From Triglochin maritima (Eukaryota > Streptophyta > Magnoliopsida > Alismatales > Juncaginaceae): a DNA stretch of 64,000 nt. The position numbers were made by a program, and so were the translations under genes. Positions 35,542 through 46,590 of this stretch are shown one piece after another. The notes beneath the pieces were generated by a model. That model was not told the DNA's origin. It searched no databases and worked only from the letters and a program-made list of their open reading frames with translations. Position 1 is the first letter of the stretch. Every line of letters starts with the position of its first letter. The DNA lies in NCBI GenBank assembly GCA_963682175.1, contig OY821774.1:48886201-48950200 (forward strand). Direction: 5' to 3'.

Positions 35542-38484
35542 TTAAGGAGGAAATTCCTCGTAATACAAACTCATGTCCCAATCGGAGAAATCAGGATCCG
35601 CGGGTTTTGGTGCTACTTCGTGAAGCGGCGAAGTAACCTTCATCTTCCACTTTCCCTTCTCTTGTTGGGCGTGTTTTTTATGGCTCTTTTTAATTATCTT
35701 CTCAGCTAAAGACACTCGACGTCTAGTCGGCGGTCTTCCTATACGTCTGACCTTTTCCGGATTAAGGACCGATGTACCCGAAGACTCAGGTTCATCAGGT
35801 CGAACCAAGTTTTGTGTAGTGTGCATACGTGCCTTAAGCATTTCAATACACTGCACGGCCTCAATATACCTTTTGTGGGAGATGAAGGCTTCCTGTGCGA
35901 TCCAAACGGCACGACCCATGATGTCGTCGTGACGACGTAGCGCATCCTTCGCCATTACACCATCGTCTGGGTACGTCTTATCTCGATAGCTCCTTCGAAT
36001 ATCCTTCCGCCATCGATTAAGGATGTAAGAGTCTGGAAGCAATGCATTAGGATTCAAGCGTGCAAGTACAACAAAAATGTGGCAGCATAGAAGCCCAACG
36101 TGCTGAAACATTCTGCAATCACATGTAAAATTCATGGATGTGTTTTGTACTAGGAAACGTTTCGACAGTAGCTGCTCACCAGCCAAAACACGTTCAGATA
36201 CCTTGTACTGGAATGTTTCATTCGTATTGAACTCCTCCGTTATATCGCAGTATATCATCTTCCCAATTTGTAACTGCACTTTTTTGAAGACCCCTACGGT
36301 ATACAACTCGCTCAACTGACTCTCGAATGGATAAATTGAAACCAACTGGGGTTTTTTATGAAGACAATCAAATTCTGATTGAGCTTCCTTCTCGTACTTG
36401 TGGCGGAGCGCAAGTTCGTATTGTTGAACAAACTGCTTAAGGGTGGTCTTCGAAGTAAGATACTTGTCGAAGAAGGCGTTCATACTCTCGCTCCTCTGAG
36501 TAGATGTCATTCCCGCGAAAAAAAAATCACCAATAAATGCAGGGATCCACGACTCTCGGATTGCATAAATGGATTTGAGCCAGCTGTGGTTCTGCAGGTC
36601 AAAATCAAGAAGGAAACCCTGCCAATTACGATCAAATTCTGCTGGGGTTTTGGAATCATATACAATCAATTTCAGATCAAATAATATGTGATCCCGATAC
36701 TGCGTCGGCAACTTCACGGGAGCTTTGTTCATTATGTGCCATATACAGAATCTGTGTCTTGAATCTGGGAAGACATTCCTTACAGCAGCAGTAATGACAC
36801 CACATTGATCTGTTATTATAGCTGGGGGGTATATCTGCATAAGGGACCCAATTAGAAAGGAGTGAGACATTATTCCGAACAGACAGACTTCTTAATCCAA
36901 AACAGACAGTCTTCTTATTCCGAACAGACACAACACTTAATCCGAACAGTCAGGCCACTTATTCCGAACAGACACAACACTTAATCCGAACAGTCAGACT
37001 TCTTATTCCGAACAGACAGACTACTTATTTCGAACAGTCAGACTTCTTATTCCGAACAGACACAACAAGTTAATCCGAACAGTCAGACCACTTATTCCGA
37101 ACAGACACAACACTTAATCCGAACAGTCAGACTTCTTATTCCGAACAGACCCACCACTTATTCCGAGCAGACACAACACTTAATCCGAACAGACTCACAA
37201 CTTATTCCGAACAGACACAACACTTAATCCGAACAGACACAACACTTAATCGGAACAGTCCGACCACTTATTCCGAACAGACACAACACTTAATCCGAAC
37301 AGACTCACAACTTATTCCGAACAGACACAACACTTAATCCGAACAATCCGACTTCTTATTCCGAACAAACGCAACACTTAATCCGAACAGAGAGACTTCT
37401 TAATACGAACAGACAGACTTCTTATTCCGAACATACACTCTTCTTATTCCGAACAGACAGACTTTTTATTACGAATAGACAAACAAAAAAGAGGAAGATA
37501 TGAAGAGGGAAGAAGGAAAAAAACTTACCGTTCATGCACGACAACCAGGTTTGGAACAACCATATGTAATTTTCAGTAGTCTCATAGGACAGCAAAGCGC
37601 AACCGAGCAAAACTGATTCGAAATAGTGATTGACTCCTACAAATGGGGCGAATGGCATGTCGTATTTGTTGGTAATGTAGGTTGTGTCGAAACATATTGC
37701 GTCTCCAAAGTATGAATATGCAGCTCTAGAACGACTGTCAGCCCAAAAAACGTTGCGTAGTCTTCCTTCGTCATCCATATCTATTACATAAAAAAACATG
37801 GAATAAATCTTCTGCATCCTAATGAAATAGTCCTGAAGAGCTTGTGCATCACCAGGTCCCATCTTCAAATTTCTGACTTGGTTTACAACATTCCTGCAAA
37901 CAGGAACCAGTAAGACCAGGCGCAAAATGTTCAACTTCAATTATGTTAGACGGAAAGAACACAAACCTTAAATCCCTTTCGTTGAAAGTCAATTTGTCAT
38001 AACCTCCAGCCTCGACCACAAGAGATTGCATGGTCTTAGCAGCCGATATCCCAGCTTCATCATTAACCGATATCCGTGCTACGACGGATTCAGGGACGGT
38101 TCGTTTTTGCCTGAGAAATCGCATTTGCTCCGGGTCAAGCATGGGATGGTTATGGTTAAGATCCACAAAGTTAACGTTGTAACCCCTCGCTGTGTTTCCG
38201 GATACCCTTATCCGAGCAGTGCATTGTACTCTGCTGGATAACCTAGGCTTCAATTTTCCTTGCCCTTGGTCCGTTGGTGCGGTGCCCTCCTTGGAGCAAG
38301 TCAGCGTGGCCCGTATAACAACATCACGATCGTAATGGGATTGTCTTGTCTTAACGCCAAAACCACAATGATCGGCATAGGCCACGTAAAATGCTTTGGC
38401 TTCTTCGAAAGAGGGGAAAAACATCCCCTCATGGGGAACGTTTGATGGCTGCTCCACTAGGGAAGGCACGGGAACGATTTCCAT
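35542..38484 (-). CDS. FAR1-type MULE transposase
   Basis: Exons 37967-38484, 37529-37893 and 35542-36821 join in phase to 720 aa. Exon 1 has a FAR1-type zinc-binding domain (FPSFEEAKAFYVAY, CSKEG, CTARIRV, LNHNHPM). The MULE catalytic triad is present: Asp in CFDTTY (exon 2), Asp in IITDQ (start of exon 3) and Glu in STQRSESMNAFF. A SWIM zinc finger follows (CDCRMFQHVGLLCCH), then a basic tail. The acceptor at 36822 was chosen because it keeps the frame; one at 36835 would add IYPP-like residues but shift phase. Intron 2 is filled by minisatellite array C. The open frame suggests recent activity; domestication as a FAR1-related factor is less likely given its position inside the element. Confidence 0.85.
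36868..37480 (-). repeat. 22-bp minisatellite array C (intron of transposase gene)
   Basis: About 27 units with the same core as arrays A and B, in intron 2 of the transposase (36822-37528). It reads TGTTCGGATTAAG on the minus strand, the sense strand of its host gene. Variants include CAGTCAGACTTCTTATTCCG on the plus strand. Confidence 0.95.
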
Positions 38485-38972
38485 TTGAGTACAGAGGAAT
38501 GACCACAGAAGAGAAGGGAAGGAAAAGGAAGAGGCATCTTGAGATTGATAACAAGTCTTCTGTGCCGTGTAGGAGCGCCGAGCGCCAAAATGATGAAGGA
38601 AGAGAGTGATTTGAGTCGCATTAATGAGGGATGGAGGGAAGGATGGTGGAAATGATGACGGTACGAAAATAGAGGAATAAAAAAACAAAAAACTTTTCAT
38701 ATCCCATCGCGCCAACTAAGCAGCGTCTGCTGAGTGGACTGGCCACATCAGCGCGCGTCCCGGACGCGCGCGTCCACTAAACATTTTCCAATAAAAAAAT
38801 GCTATCAACTTTTTGGGTCTTTGTAAAATTGCTATTAACGTTTTGCTTATCAAAAACAATAAATTAAATGTAGAGCTCCGAGTCTCCGACCCAAACAAAA
38901 CGTTCGAAAAGAGTCTAAAACCCTAAAAACCCAAATCCAACCCAACAAATTTCAATTTCCAAGCGAAGCGAG

Positions 38973-41545
38973 ATGTTCAACCTAAGCATTGTGGAGCACA
39001 TCCTCCCGGTGTTGCCGCACCTCCTCTGCCTCCCCCTCCCTGACGCCATCAAGCAGGAACTCGAGAAACTCTTCCTCGACAAGGTCATCCCGAAACTTGG
39101 GCTCTGCGTCTCGGTCTACGACGTCCGGTCGATCAAGGGCGGGCAGGTGGTCCCCGGAGAAGGCCATCCGGTCTACAAGATGGATGTTGTTTCGTTCGGT
39201 TTGATTTCGTCGAATTCGTCTTCAATCTAGTTTGACTAATTGAAGATTTGTTAGTACTTACGTGTGTAATGGTACAAACGTGTGGAATTTCAGTTGGTCC
39301 GTCACCTCTATGGAACCCGAGAAGTTAATTGATGGACAGTGGATCTAACTTTATCACAGAGTGTTGCATACTTTTCATGTCTGACAATGTGGAACAATTT
39401 CCCTGCGTCCCGATTAAAAAAAACCTTGGTGGCATGATATAGATGTACGGGGATTGGTAGGAGAAAACCCTGGATAAATTGTCACTCTAGGAGTCGAAAT
39501 GTGATCTGTAATTGTATCTTGTGTGTCTGTGAACTACCAGAAGTTGTAATTCGTGATTGTTTGTAGGAGTTCTTATAACAAACAAGCATTGAATTAATCA
39601 CCTCTAAGTGCACTTGTGTGTTACCTCTGCCCACCCTGAGATATTGCAATCTTGATGCATAAGTTTGTTTATATTGTTATGGTCTCATGGATATAAGTTC
39701 ATGGCTGAGGTTAGTAAGACTCCTATCATAGGTTGTTATGCAGATTATACAAGACATTATTTTTGATACTGGTCCCACAAAAAAGATGTTATCTTTTGAG
39801 TGGTTGACTTTTTCAAGTGTTAGATTATGTTTTCTAGTTGAGTAATTAAGGCAAAACAATGTTGTGTTTCTCCTCTTTTTTCCTTTTCATTTATGACATG
39901 TACGTTTTCATGGTGACAGGTTGTTTGCAGACTACTTATGTTTCGTCCATTTGTCGGTGAGGTTTTATTGAAGGGAAGTTGGAAAAATCTACTCTGGAAG
40001 GCTTGTGCAGTACGTTTTAAATCATTTATGTGGTTTATGATAGTTTTGATCATTATGCTGATCTGTGGCAAGCATGTCCTTGAGACATTGACAGATAAAA
40101 TATGTTCTTTCTTGATTACTTTTCTTGTATGGTGTCTGTCACTACCCTTTCATTGGTTACTCTTTTACTTCCTGATAGATCGGTTTTCTGCTTTTAAAAT
40201 GACAAACATGGCTGTAATTCTACCACGTTTGCAGCTTATTTTCTATATGGTTGCTTGCATGTTGGTCTTCGTACTAACAAATACGATAAACATATATCAA
40301 TCCTCTTCATGGTAAAATTTTAACCTGAGAGTGCTTTGCATGCATTAGTTGAAAATTACAAAGAACCTTTACATTACAAGATTTACAATCTCAAGATCTA
40401 CAAATGATGTGATTTGTCTCCTTTTGTTTATAAACATGTTTTTTTATTGATGTTAATTAGAATTTTGCATGACATTTACTTATTAGTGAAACTTATTGTA
40501 GCTTGTGTCAGTTAATAGTCATATTTAAACCACAAAAGTATATGACAAATTGACAATGTACTTGTAATTGTATTTGGAGCATAACAATAACACTTTGCAT
40601 TAAGTTGAATTTACTAAAGTTGACCAAAGTCATATGGAATTTTAAAAATTTAACTATCAACCTGGGATTCTGTTAGCTGAGGTGGTATTTAGAAATACCA
40701 CGAATAATTTACAGATTCTAAGGTAGTTTATCTTTACAAATTTATTTATAAGTGACACTTTATATCACAATGGAAATGCAGTCCCATGTTAAACCAACCA
40801 GCATTCAAATGTAACCTTACAGAAATATCTTTGAGCTTTTGTGATGTTAATGCAATTTTATATATTTCTATCATGTTGATGAGCTTATTCACTCTTGTGC
40901 ACTTATGCAGTATCACTGGGGTTCTTTAACGATATATATGTCCCTGTAGACTTACTGCAAGAACCTTCTACTTTGTAAGATTCTCTTATTTCTAACTAGG
41001 TATGTTAAAATATTTTTGTGTGGAAGGCTTCTATTTATGATTGCAAGTTCATGTTTCTACTTTATCGTTTTAATTACAGCGGGGAGGATGGTATTTGGAC
41101 ATGGAAGGCAGAAAACGGATCGTTGACCTTGGATTTGAATGAGAAGGTTTTTCTCTCTTAATCTTTCTATTGTTTAGATGATTGATAAAGCACACTTTGT
41201 TGCTCCAACGGCTAAGAAGTGATTTTTCATATTTTACGGCAGATACGTTTTGTGGTTAAGAATGTGAAATATCCTCCTGTTCCGATCGAGCAAGAAGATA
41301 GTGCAAAACCCTTTGCCCCTATGGAGATTACAGTGAGTTGACTGTCTTTGATATTTACTTGTCTATTTTTGTACATCAGCGAGAAGTACAGGAATTATAT
41401 TTACATGGCATGTATCTTGTTAGTTAGTCACAATTTACCAAAAAATAAATGCCATCTATTCTAATTTGTTGACATGGCTTTTGACATTTGACAGGGATCT
41501 ATTTGTCAATGTGGACTTGGTCTCGTTTCTTGGTGGGATGGTTGA
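38973..41545 (+). CDS. NRPC7: RNA polymerase III subunit RPC8 (RPB7-like)
   Basis: Subunit of the Pol III stalk (yeast Rpc25), which contacts RNA and initiation factors in the nucleus. Exons 38973-39185, 39920-40013, 40911-40974, 41080-41146, 41243-41332 and 41495-41545 give 192 aa in phase. The N terminus MFNLSIVEHILPVLPHLL and KLGLCVSVYDVRSIKGG form the Rpb7-type tip domain. RPFVGEV, LGFFNDIYVP, KPFAPMEIT and LVSWW are hallmark blocks of this family. The segment LLKGSWKNLLWKACAV between GEV and LGFF is unlike the expected AAK..ESDANGLR region, and the usual acidic tail after SWW is cut to two residues. The ATG is about 180 bases right of the Mutator-like element end. A second splice form for exon 2 cannot be excluded. 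Confidence 0.88.
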
Positions 41546-41940
41546 CAAAATGTGGTGTCCAAAATTTTGCTCTCCAAGGGTTGTCATTGTACAGCGTCCA
41601 GCTGCAAGTTTACCAGTTATCAATTTAGTGCCAAAGCCATGTACATAGACTGATAGAGGCTCATTGACCATTGTCCTACAACTCCAAGTCACAGCTGAAT
41701 AATGCATCTATTGCATTATTTTTTACAATTATTTTAGTTGCAAATTACATAAAGGCATAGTCATTGTCATTTGCAATTACAAATTGATTTTTTTGAAAAT
41801 CAATGATTACAAATTGATCTGGTCTGTGGTGTTGCACTTCATACTGTTTGGAGGGTATAACTTTACCTTGCACTAGCGGAGAATCACATAATGTCTTGTC
41901 GGGATGGTTGATTCTCAGGTGGTTTTTTTCTAACGATCTA
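41546..41940. other. RPC8 3' flank
   Basis: AT-rich sequence following the RPC8 stop codon; presumably its 3' untranslated region and spacer. No other feature is seen. Confidence 0.35.
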
Positions 41941-41949
41941 TTTTAGGGA

Positions 41950-42585
41950 TATTTACAGTGGTGTACTTCAAAAAGATCGAAATTATGAAAATACACCTTA
42001 AAAGTTTGAATGTACGGTCGTACACTCGAAAAACTTATTAAATTACAATGGTGCACATGTAGCTAATGCCTAATGTTGCTAGTATCTGTCCAATTTAAGT
42101 TTGACGGACGTTTGATTACACATTTTACTTAAGCTCGACCCGTTTAACTACCCCAAATCTCACTTCTAGTCACCTCCCACTTCCATCGCACCAAATCCTA
42201 ACCTCCCACTCTCATCGCACCTGAATCCCCCCATCCACCTCCAACATTCACCTCTCACTTCTATCGCCTCAAACCCCAACCTCTCACTTCCATCCATCTC
42301 CCACTTCCACCTCCCACTTGCTCATTAATTATTGTAATGGTGCATGTTTGAGATTGACTTTTTTTTGCTTCCATACTGATTAAAAGTTTGAAATTTAGCG
42401 ATGTACCCATGGTTTTGCGATTTTTGGATGTGTATCAATCAAATAAACTTGTAATTTATCTCATACCTATCCGTCACAGTGGGTTCCACAATCGTCTGTC
42501 CCCATTTACGGGTGCATCATTGTAATTTCAAAAGCTTTACGAGTGCACCACTATAAATTTAATTTTTGGGGGTGTATTTGAAGGG
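41950..42585. mobile_element. MITE with inverted ends
   Basis: The left arm has GTACACTCGAAAAACTTATT and AAATTACAATGGTGCAC at 42014-42056. The reverse complement of the right arm has GTGCACTCGTAAAGCTTTTG and AAATTACAATGATGCAC (about 42505-42550), in the same order. Outer words such as GTGGTG(T/C)AC also match inverted. The interior is CCACCTCCCACTT-rich and non-coding. The exact ends and target duplication were not resolved. Confidence 0.55.
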
Positions 42586-42599
42586 AATGTGTTCTAAAA

Positions 42600-44700
42600 G
42601 TTTTACTTTTAAATGTCAATTATTATGAATTGAATGAGAAATCATTTTGTTCCTTGTTTATGTTATTCGTCTTTTAGAAGTGTTAAGGAAGAGGCTCTTG
42701 GTCCTTAACCGTAGAGCTCTAAAAGATATTGGTTTACATAAAACAAAAGATATTCGCAATCATGGTAATTAACATGGAACATTAATTACCGAGTTAAGAT
42801 TGTCGTGTTGGTCATAGATCATTGTAGCTCTACAAGTGAGTGACAACACGGGTACACAAAAGAGGAAAATAGTACTTTTGTATACTGAATAGACCTAATA
42901 AGTAAAATATTATAAAAATGTGTTTCTGTGTCATTAATATTTTACTGTGTCTTTGGTCCTTTGATATGAAACTTATATCTAATCACTTAAGGAATACTTA
43001 ATTAGATCAGTGTCTTGAACTATCGATCAGTGTAGTGTAAAGGCATTGGTTGGTTAAGTACAACTTTTGTTGGAGAATATAGTTAGTCAAAAGATTATCA
43101 TTGCCCTCTTAATTGAGTGATGATATTAGTGGGCCCCTTGATAAAGCAAAGTTATAATGTGCATAATGTGATTTGAGTTAAGTCACATATTTATAACTAG
43201 CTTAAAGAGATCAAGAAATGAATACTAAGACAAAGATGACACAATACTACTTTGTGTGTATTCTTAATATCATGAGGCAAGGGACGGACACAAGTGGTGC
43301 ACTCCATCACTAAATGGATCGGGTTTTGGTTCGAGTGGAATTAAGACATCTAACTAATTGGGAGCTATAATGTGTAGCTAGATACCACTTATAGCTTGTG
43401 ATATTAAGCTCTTAATATCACTGCCAACTTAGTTTAGATCCTCCCATAGGTCACACCGCAAAAACCGTGAAACAAGAAGCTTGATTTTTGGTTCATATGA
43501 TGTGTCGGGTTTCTCATAGAAAATATGACACATGTGGTGAACAAGTAAAATCAATTATGTTGTATATAAACATAATTAGAGTCATGATAAATTCATATGA
43601 GATGCATATATTATGGGGTGCAATAATTTATTGTTGCATAGGATAATACATTGCATAAGTTGTGAATTTGCTAAAACCCCCTTAAGTTCAAATTTTGTTG
43701 GAAATAAATCCAAAATTTGAAATAGGCAAAATCGGGTAGAAGTTCGGTAATCCGTTATGGTTCGGTCGACCGAAGGATCTATGGATCGGTCAACCGAACG
43801 TGGAACGGATAATCGTAATTGATTGACCGAACTTGACCAAAGTGCCTGGAACTTTGGTACGGTGTACCGAACCAGAAACGATCGACCGAACAATGTCAAG
43901 TTCCGATATTTTCGGTTAACCGAATAGCACTCGGTCTTGGACGAGAATTACTCTGATCAGTTAAGGAGAATTTTTCTCCTTAAGATTCGGTCATCCGTCA
44001 CGTACTCGGTTAAACGATCGTGACAAATTCGGTTAACCGAGTGGGACTCGGTAAACCGAACAGCGGTCGATTTTCTGCCTTTGATTATTAAGAGATTAAT
44101 TTGATCGATGGTTGGATTAGCTCCAAATTTGGTCAAACGTTTTGTGGGTGCATATAATGCATTATGGAATTAGTTTGTGAGAGAAATTGTCATAAAACCG
44201 TGACTTAAGAATAGCCATGATTAAGAGTAAGATTGGAACCTATAAATAAGTCCTTATTCTCCCTAATTGTGACACACAATTCAGAAATTATTTTCTCTCC
44301 TAATTCACTACTAAAACCCACGAAAATTCTCTTAGTTTTCTAAGTCTTTAGAAGGAGAAATCTCAGAGGCTAAGGAAGGGGTTTGTAGCTAGATTCTAAG
44401 CTTGTTTGGAGATCGATTGGCTAGCTCCTTTCTCTCCAACCTTGTTTAGGGTTTCGGTGAACACTCGGAGGCATCCGGCGCGGCGAGAAGCATCCCCAAC
44501 GTCTCCGAATCTTCAAGAAGTTTTTGAGAACTTCTAGGTATGAATTTCGGAGCCCTTGTTTGTTTTAATAGAGTTTTGAAACTAGATGTTAAAACAAACC
44601 GATACATGCATGAAATAAATCAAAGAAAATTGTAATTGATCCTTATTATACATAAAAATTTCGAAAATATATATGTATAATTAAACATGAAATCCTACAG
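42600..44700. other. LTR-like region with palindromes and TATA box
   Basis: No gene is seen in these 2.1 kb. At 43745-44070 there are several palindromes of the type CGGTCGACCG, CGGTTAACCG and GGTCAACC, like those of the solo LTRs upstream but in otherwise different sequence. TATAAATA at 44241-44248 is followed by a leader-like stretch. This resembles a solo LTR or LTR fragment of another retrotransposon family. I could not find matching ends or a target duplication. Confidence 0.4.
44241..44248 (+). promoter_or_regulatory. TATA box in LTR-like region
   Basis: TATAAATA in AACCTATAAATAAGTCC, with the palindrome block 170-500 bases upstream, as in the U3 part of an LTR. No open frame follows, so it would serve retroelement transcription only. 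Activity is inferred. Confidence 0.35.
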
Positions 44701-44819
44701 TATTTTCGTAATTTTTATGTTTTCCAAGTACAGCACTGTAAATATTCATTCTTTTTATGAATGAGAGCTCGAATTGCCCTTCCTATGAATGAAAATTAAT
44801 TTCCATGCATAACTAGTTA

Positions 44820-45075
44820 AGGGTGAGCTTCGGTCCGGGATCAGACTGGACTGAAACCTGAATTTCAGTATCCGACAGACCGAAGATTGGACCGAATATA
44901 TTCGGGTTGGTCCGGTTCGGTATAAAAGCCGAATTTTACTCACGAAACATAGGTTCGGTCTGGGACCGGATCGAGACCCGAATTTTCAATATATAGCGGA
45001 CCGAAGACTGGACCGAATAAATACGGTCCCGACCGGGTCGGTCCGAAAATTCGGTCCGACCCGAATTTTGCTCTC
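44820..45075. repeat. CGGTCCG-type repeat block
   Basis: Two imperfect tandem units of about 125 bp share CTTCGGTC or GTTCGGTC, GACCGAAGA and TGGACCGAATA, and each half also has inverted similarity through TTCGGTCC and GGACCGAA. It looks like a small dispersed repeat or foldback element. Nothing is encoded. Confidence 0.6.
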
Positions 45076-45588
45076 TCCTATAACTAGTTGAGTTTATTCG
45101 CACTGATCTGGGAGCCTATAGAATGTATGTTCTATCATTGGACTCTGTGATGTTTCATCCCTCCCCATCAAATTGGAAAGAGAGCTAGCCTTCTTCACCA
45201 TTGCAATCATGATTCCTACAGGATCCAATGGAACAAGTGGTGTATCCAAAGACGAAACCATACAGAAGATCATAACAATCAGTTGCGAATTTTTTAAAGG
45301 TTTATTATTGAACCTATTATGATTTAGGGTAACATTGTATCAAAGTTTTTTTGATGGGTTTTAAAACTCCCATTAAGTCAAAAACTCATTTAATAAGAAG
45401 TAATTTGCTTTTACACCAATGTTTATTTTAAAAAGACTGAATAACTTTTAAACTACTTCGAAATTCTAAAACAAAATTATCACGTAACTTTCTAGCATAT
45501 TCAACAGGCAAATAAAACACTAATCAACCAATTCAAAGAACAGCAACACCGTGATAAAACAACACGAATAGAACACTTTCAAGGACAG
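45076..45588. other. intergenic spacer
   Basis: AT-rich spacer between the repeat block and the 3' end of the small peptide gene. No gene, RNA or clear repeat is seen. Confidence 0.35.
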
Positions 45589-45825
45589 TCAGTGACCGAG
45601 AACGACCAAATTCTGCTGGAACTCGTCCATCATATCATCAATGCCGGATGTACCAAAGGCAGGGATAGAGACAGGGGTGGACTCCTCCTCCTGGTTCTCC
45701 TGCTCGTGCATTTTGTTATTGTTTGCGCCCACTTTCGGGTCAACAAATTCGAACCCACGAACAAAAATCACCAGGACCATGCACACCAGGATACCGACCA
45801 TCATCGACTTGCACACGCTTGCCAT
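45589..45825 (-). CDS. small secreted peptide candidate
   Basis: A 78-aa intronless frame starts at the ATG 45825-45823. Residues 1-24 have a basic start (MASVCKS) and a hydrophobic core (MMVGILVCMVLVIFVRG), a typical secretion signal. The remainder is acidic and Glu/Asn/Gln-rich (MHEQENQEEES), then has SIPAFGTSGIDDMMDEF. There are no cysteines after the signal region, so it is not a defensin-type peptide. A TATA box lies 89 bases upstream. I do not recognise the family; it could be a peptide-hormone precursor or a lineage-specific protein. Support is the signal peptide plus promoter, not homology. Confidence 0.55.
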   Translation of the reverse strand: MASVCKSMMVGILVCMVLVIFVRGFEFVDPKVGANNNKMHEQENQEEESTPVSIPAFGTSGIDDMMDEFQQNLVVLGH

Positions 45826-45913
45826 ATGTCTGTGTCTCTTAGTAAGTACTAATCGAAATGTGAAAATTGTGTGTGAGAGTGTGAGCTTGATGTGTGTTTG
45901 TTTGTTGAGGGGG

Positions 45914-45920
45914 ATTTATA
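45914..45920 (-). promoter_or_regulatory. TATA box of small peptide gene
   Basis: On the minus strand the sequence reads CCCTATAAATCCCCC, 89 bases before the ATG at 45825. The spacing allows a leader of about 55-60 bases. Activity is inferred. Confidence 0.5.
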
Positions 45921-46590
45921 GGGGTGGAGGAGTGGTGTGTGTTGGTTATGGACCGTTGGTGGTGTGTGGTTTGGAGTGGTTTTTGGGTGGGAGTTGTTTA
46001 AGTTTGGTCTGGTTGGTCCGGGTCTTGGAAGATGTCATTGCGCTGGAGAGCTTCGGATCGCAAGACTCATGTGGAGACGTGGAGTGATGGTGATTGGGTT
46101 TTTAAATGGAATGCATTTTGTTCCAGAATTAGGATCATTGCCTATTTCTTGCACCCAAAATAAAAGAATTAGACTAAACACTTTGACACAGTCTATGTCA
46201 ATTTTATAGTGTCGTGTAAATAACCGGTCATTTTTATTATTTTTCTTAGTTTTTTTAGATAATCCTTAATCGTCCCAAACCTCTAATCACAACTGCCTTT
46301 GTTTCTTAAGTAAGAAGAATAATTTTCCTAGCAGTGTCTTTGTTATCTTTCCTAGTCCCTTTAGATAAACCTAAACCTTAATCATCCTACACTTTTGATC
46401 ACAATAATCCGTTTTTTTAATATGAGAAATGATTTTTCTTATTCCCTCTGGGGCAACCGTTAGATCCAAAAATCTTTCAATCAAAGGTAATGCAGCACGG
46501 TTTTCATCTCTTCCACTCTTTCTGGCCTTCCCCAACTCCTTAACTAGAAGTTTCAAAAGGAATGTTTACCCCCAATAATCCAGACCCAGC
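45921..46590. other. intergenic spacer with a diverged duplication
   Basis: The left part is the GT-rich upstream flank of the small peptide gene. At about 46235-46420 two diverged tandem copies of roughly 120 bp share TTTAGATAA, CCTTAATC and GATCACAA. No gene is seen; the right part may be 3' flank of the PPR pseudogene. Confidence 0.4.

Larger units (their letters stand above)
30330..38790. mobile_element. Mutator-like element with ULP1 and transposase genes
   Basis: About 8.5 kb carrying a FAR1-type MULE transposase (minus, 35542-38484) and a convergent PMD-ULP1 gene (plus, 30667-34096). ULP1-type protease genes inside MULEs are known in plants (Kaonashi-type elements). Related GC-rich sequences face each other at the two ends: GGACGCGGGCGTC plus CGGACGCGCCC and GTGGC at 30340-30372, and GCCACATCAGCGCGCG plus the palindrome GGACGCGCGCGTCC at 38742-38775. 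I could not fix the exact termini or a 9-bp target duplication. Three arrays of one 22-bp minisatellite lie in it. The transposase frame is open while the protease gene has stops, so the element may still be mobile. Confidence 0.65.

Noticed and set aside
31495..37480. CRISPR-like arrays of 22-bp units
   Set aside because: Units follow each other directly with no unique spacers, the window is plant nuclear DNA, and no cas genes exist. They are minisatellites.
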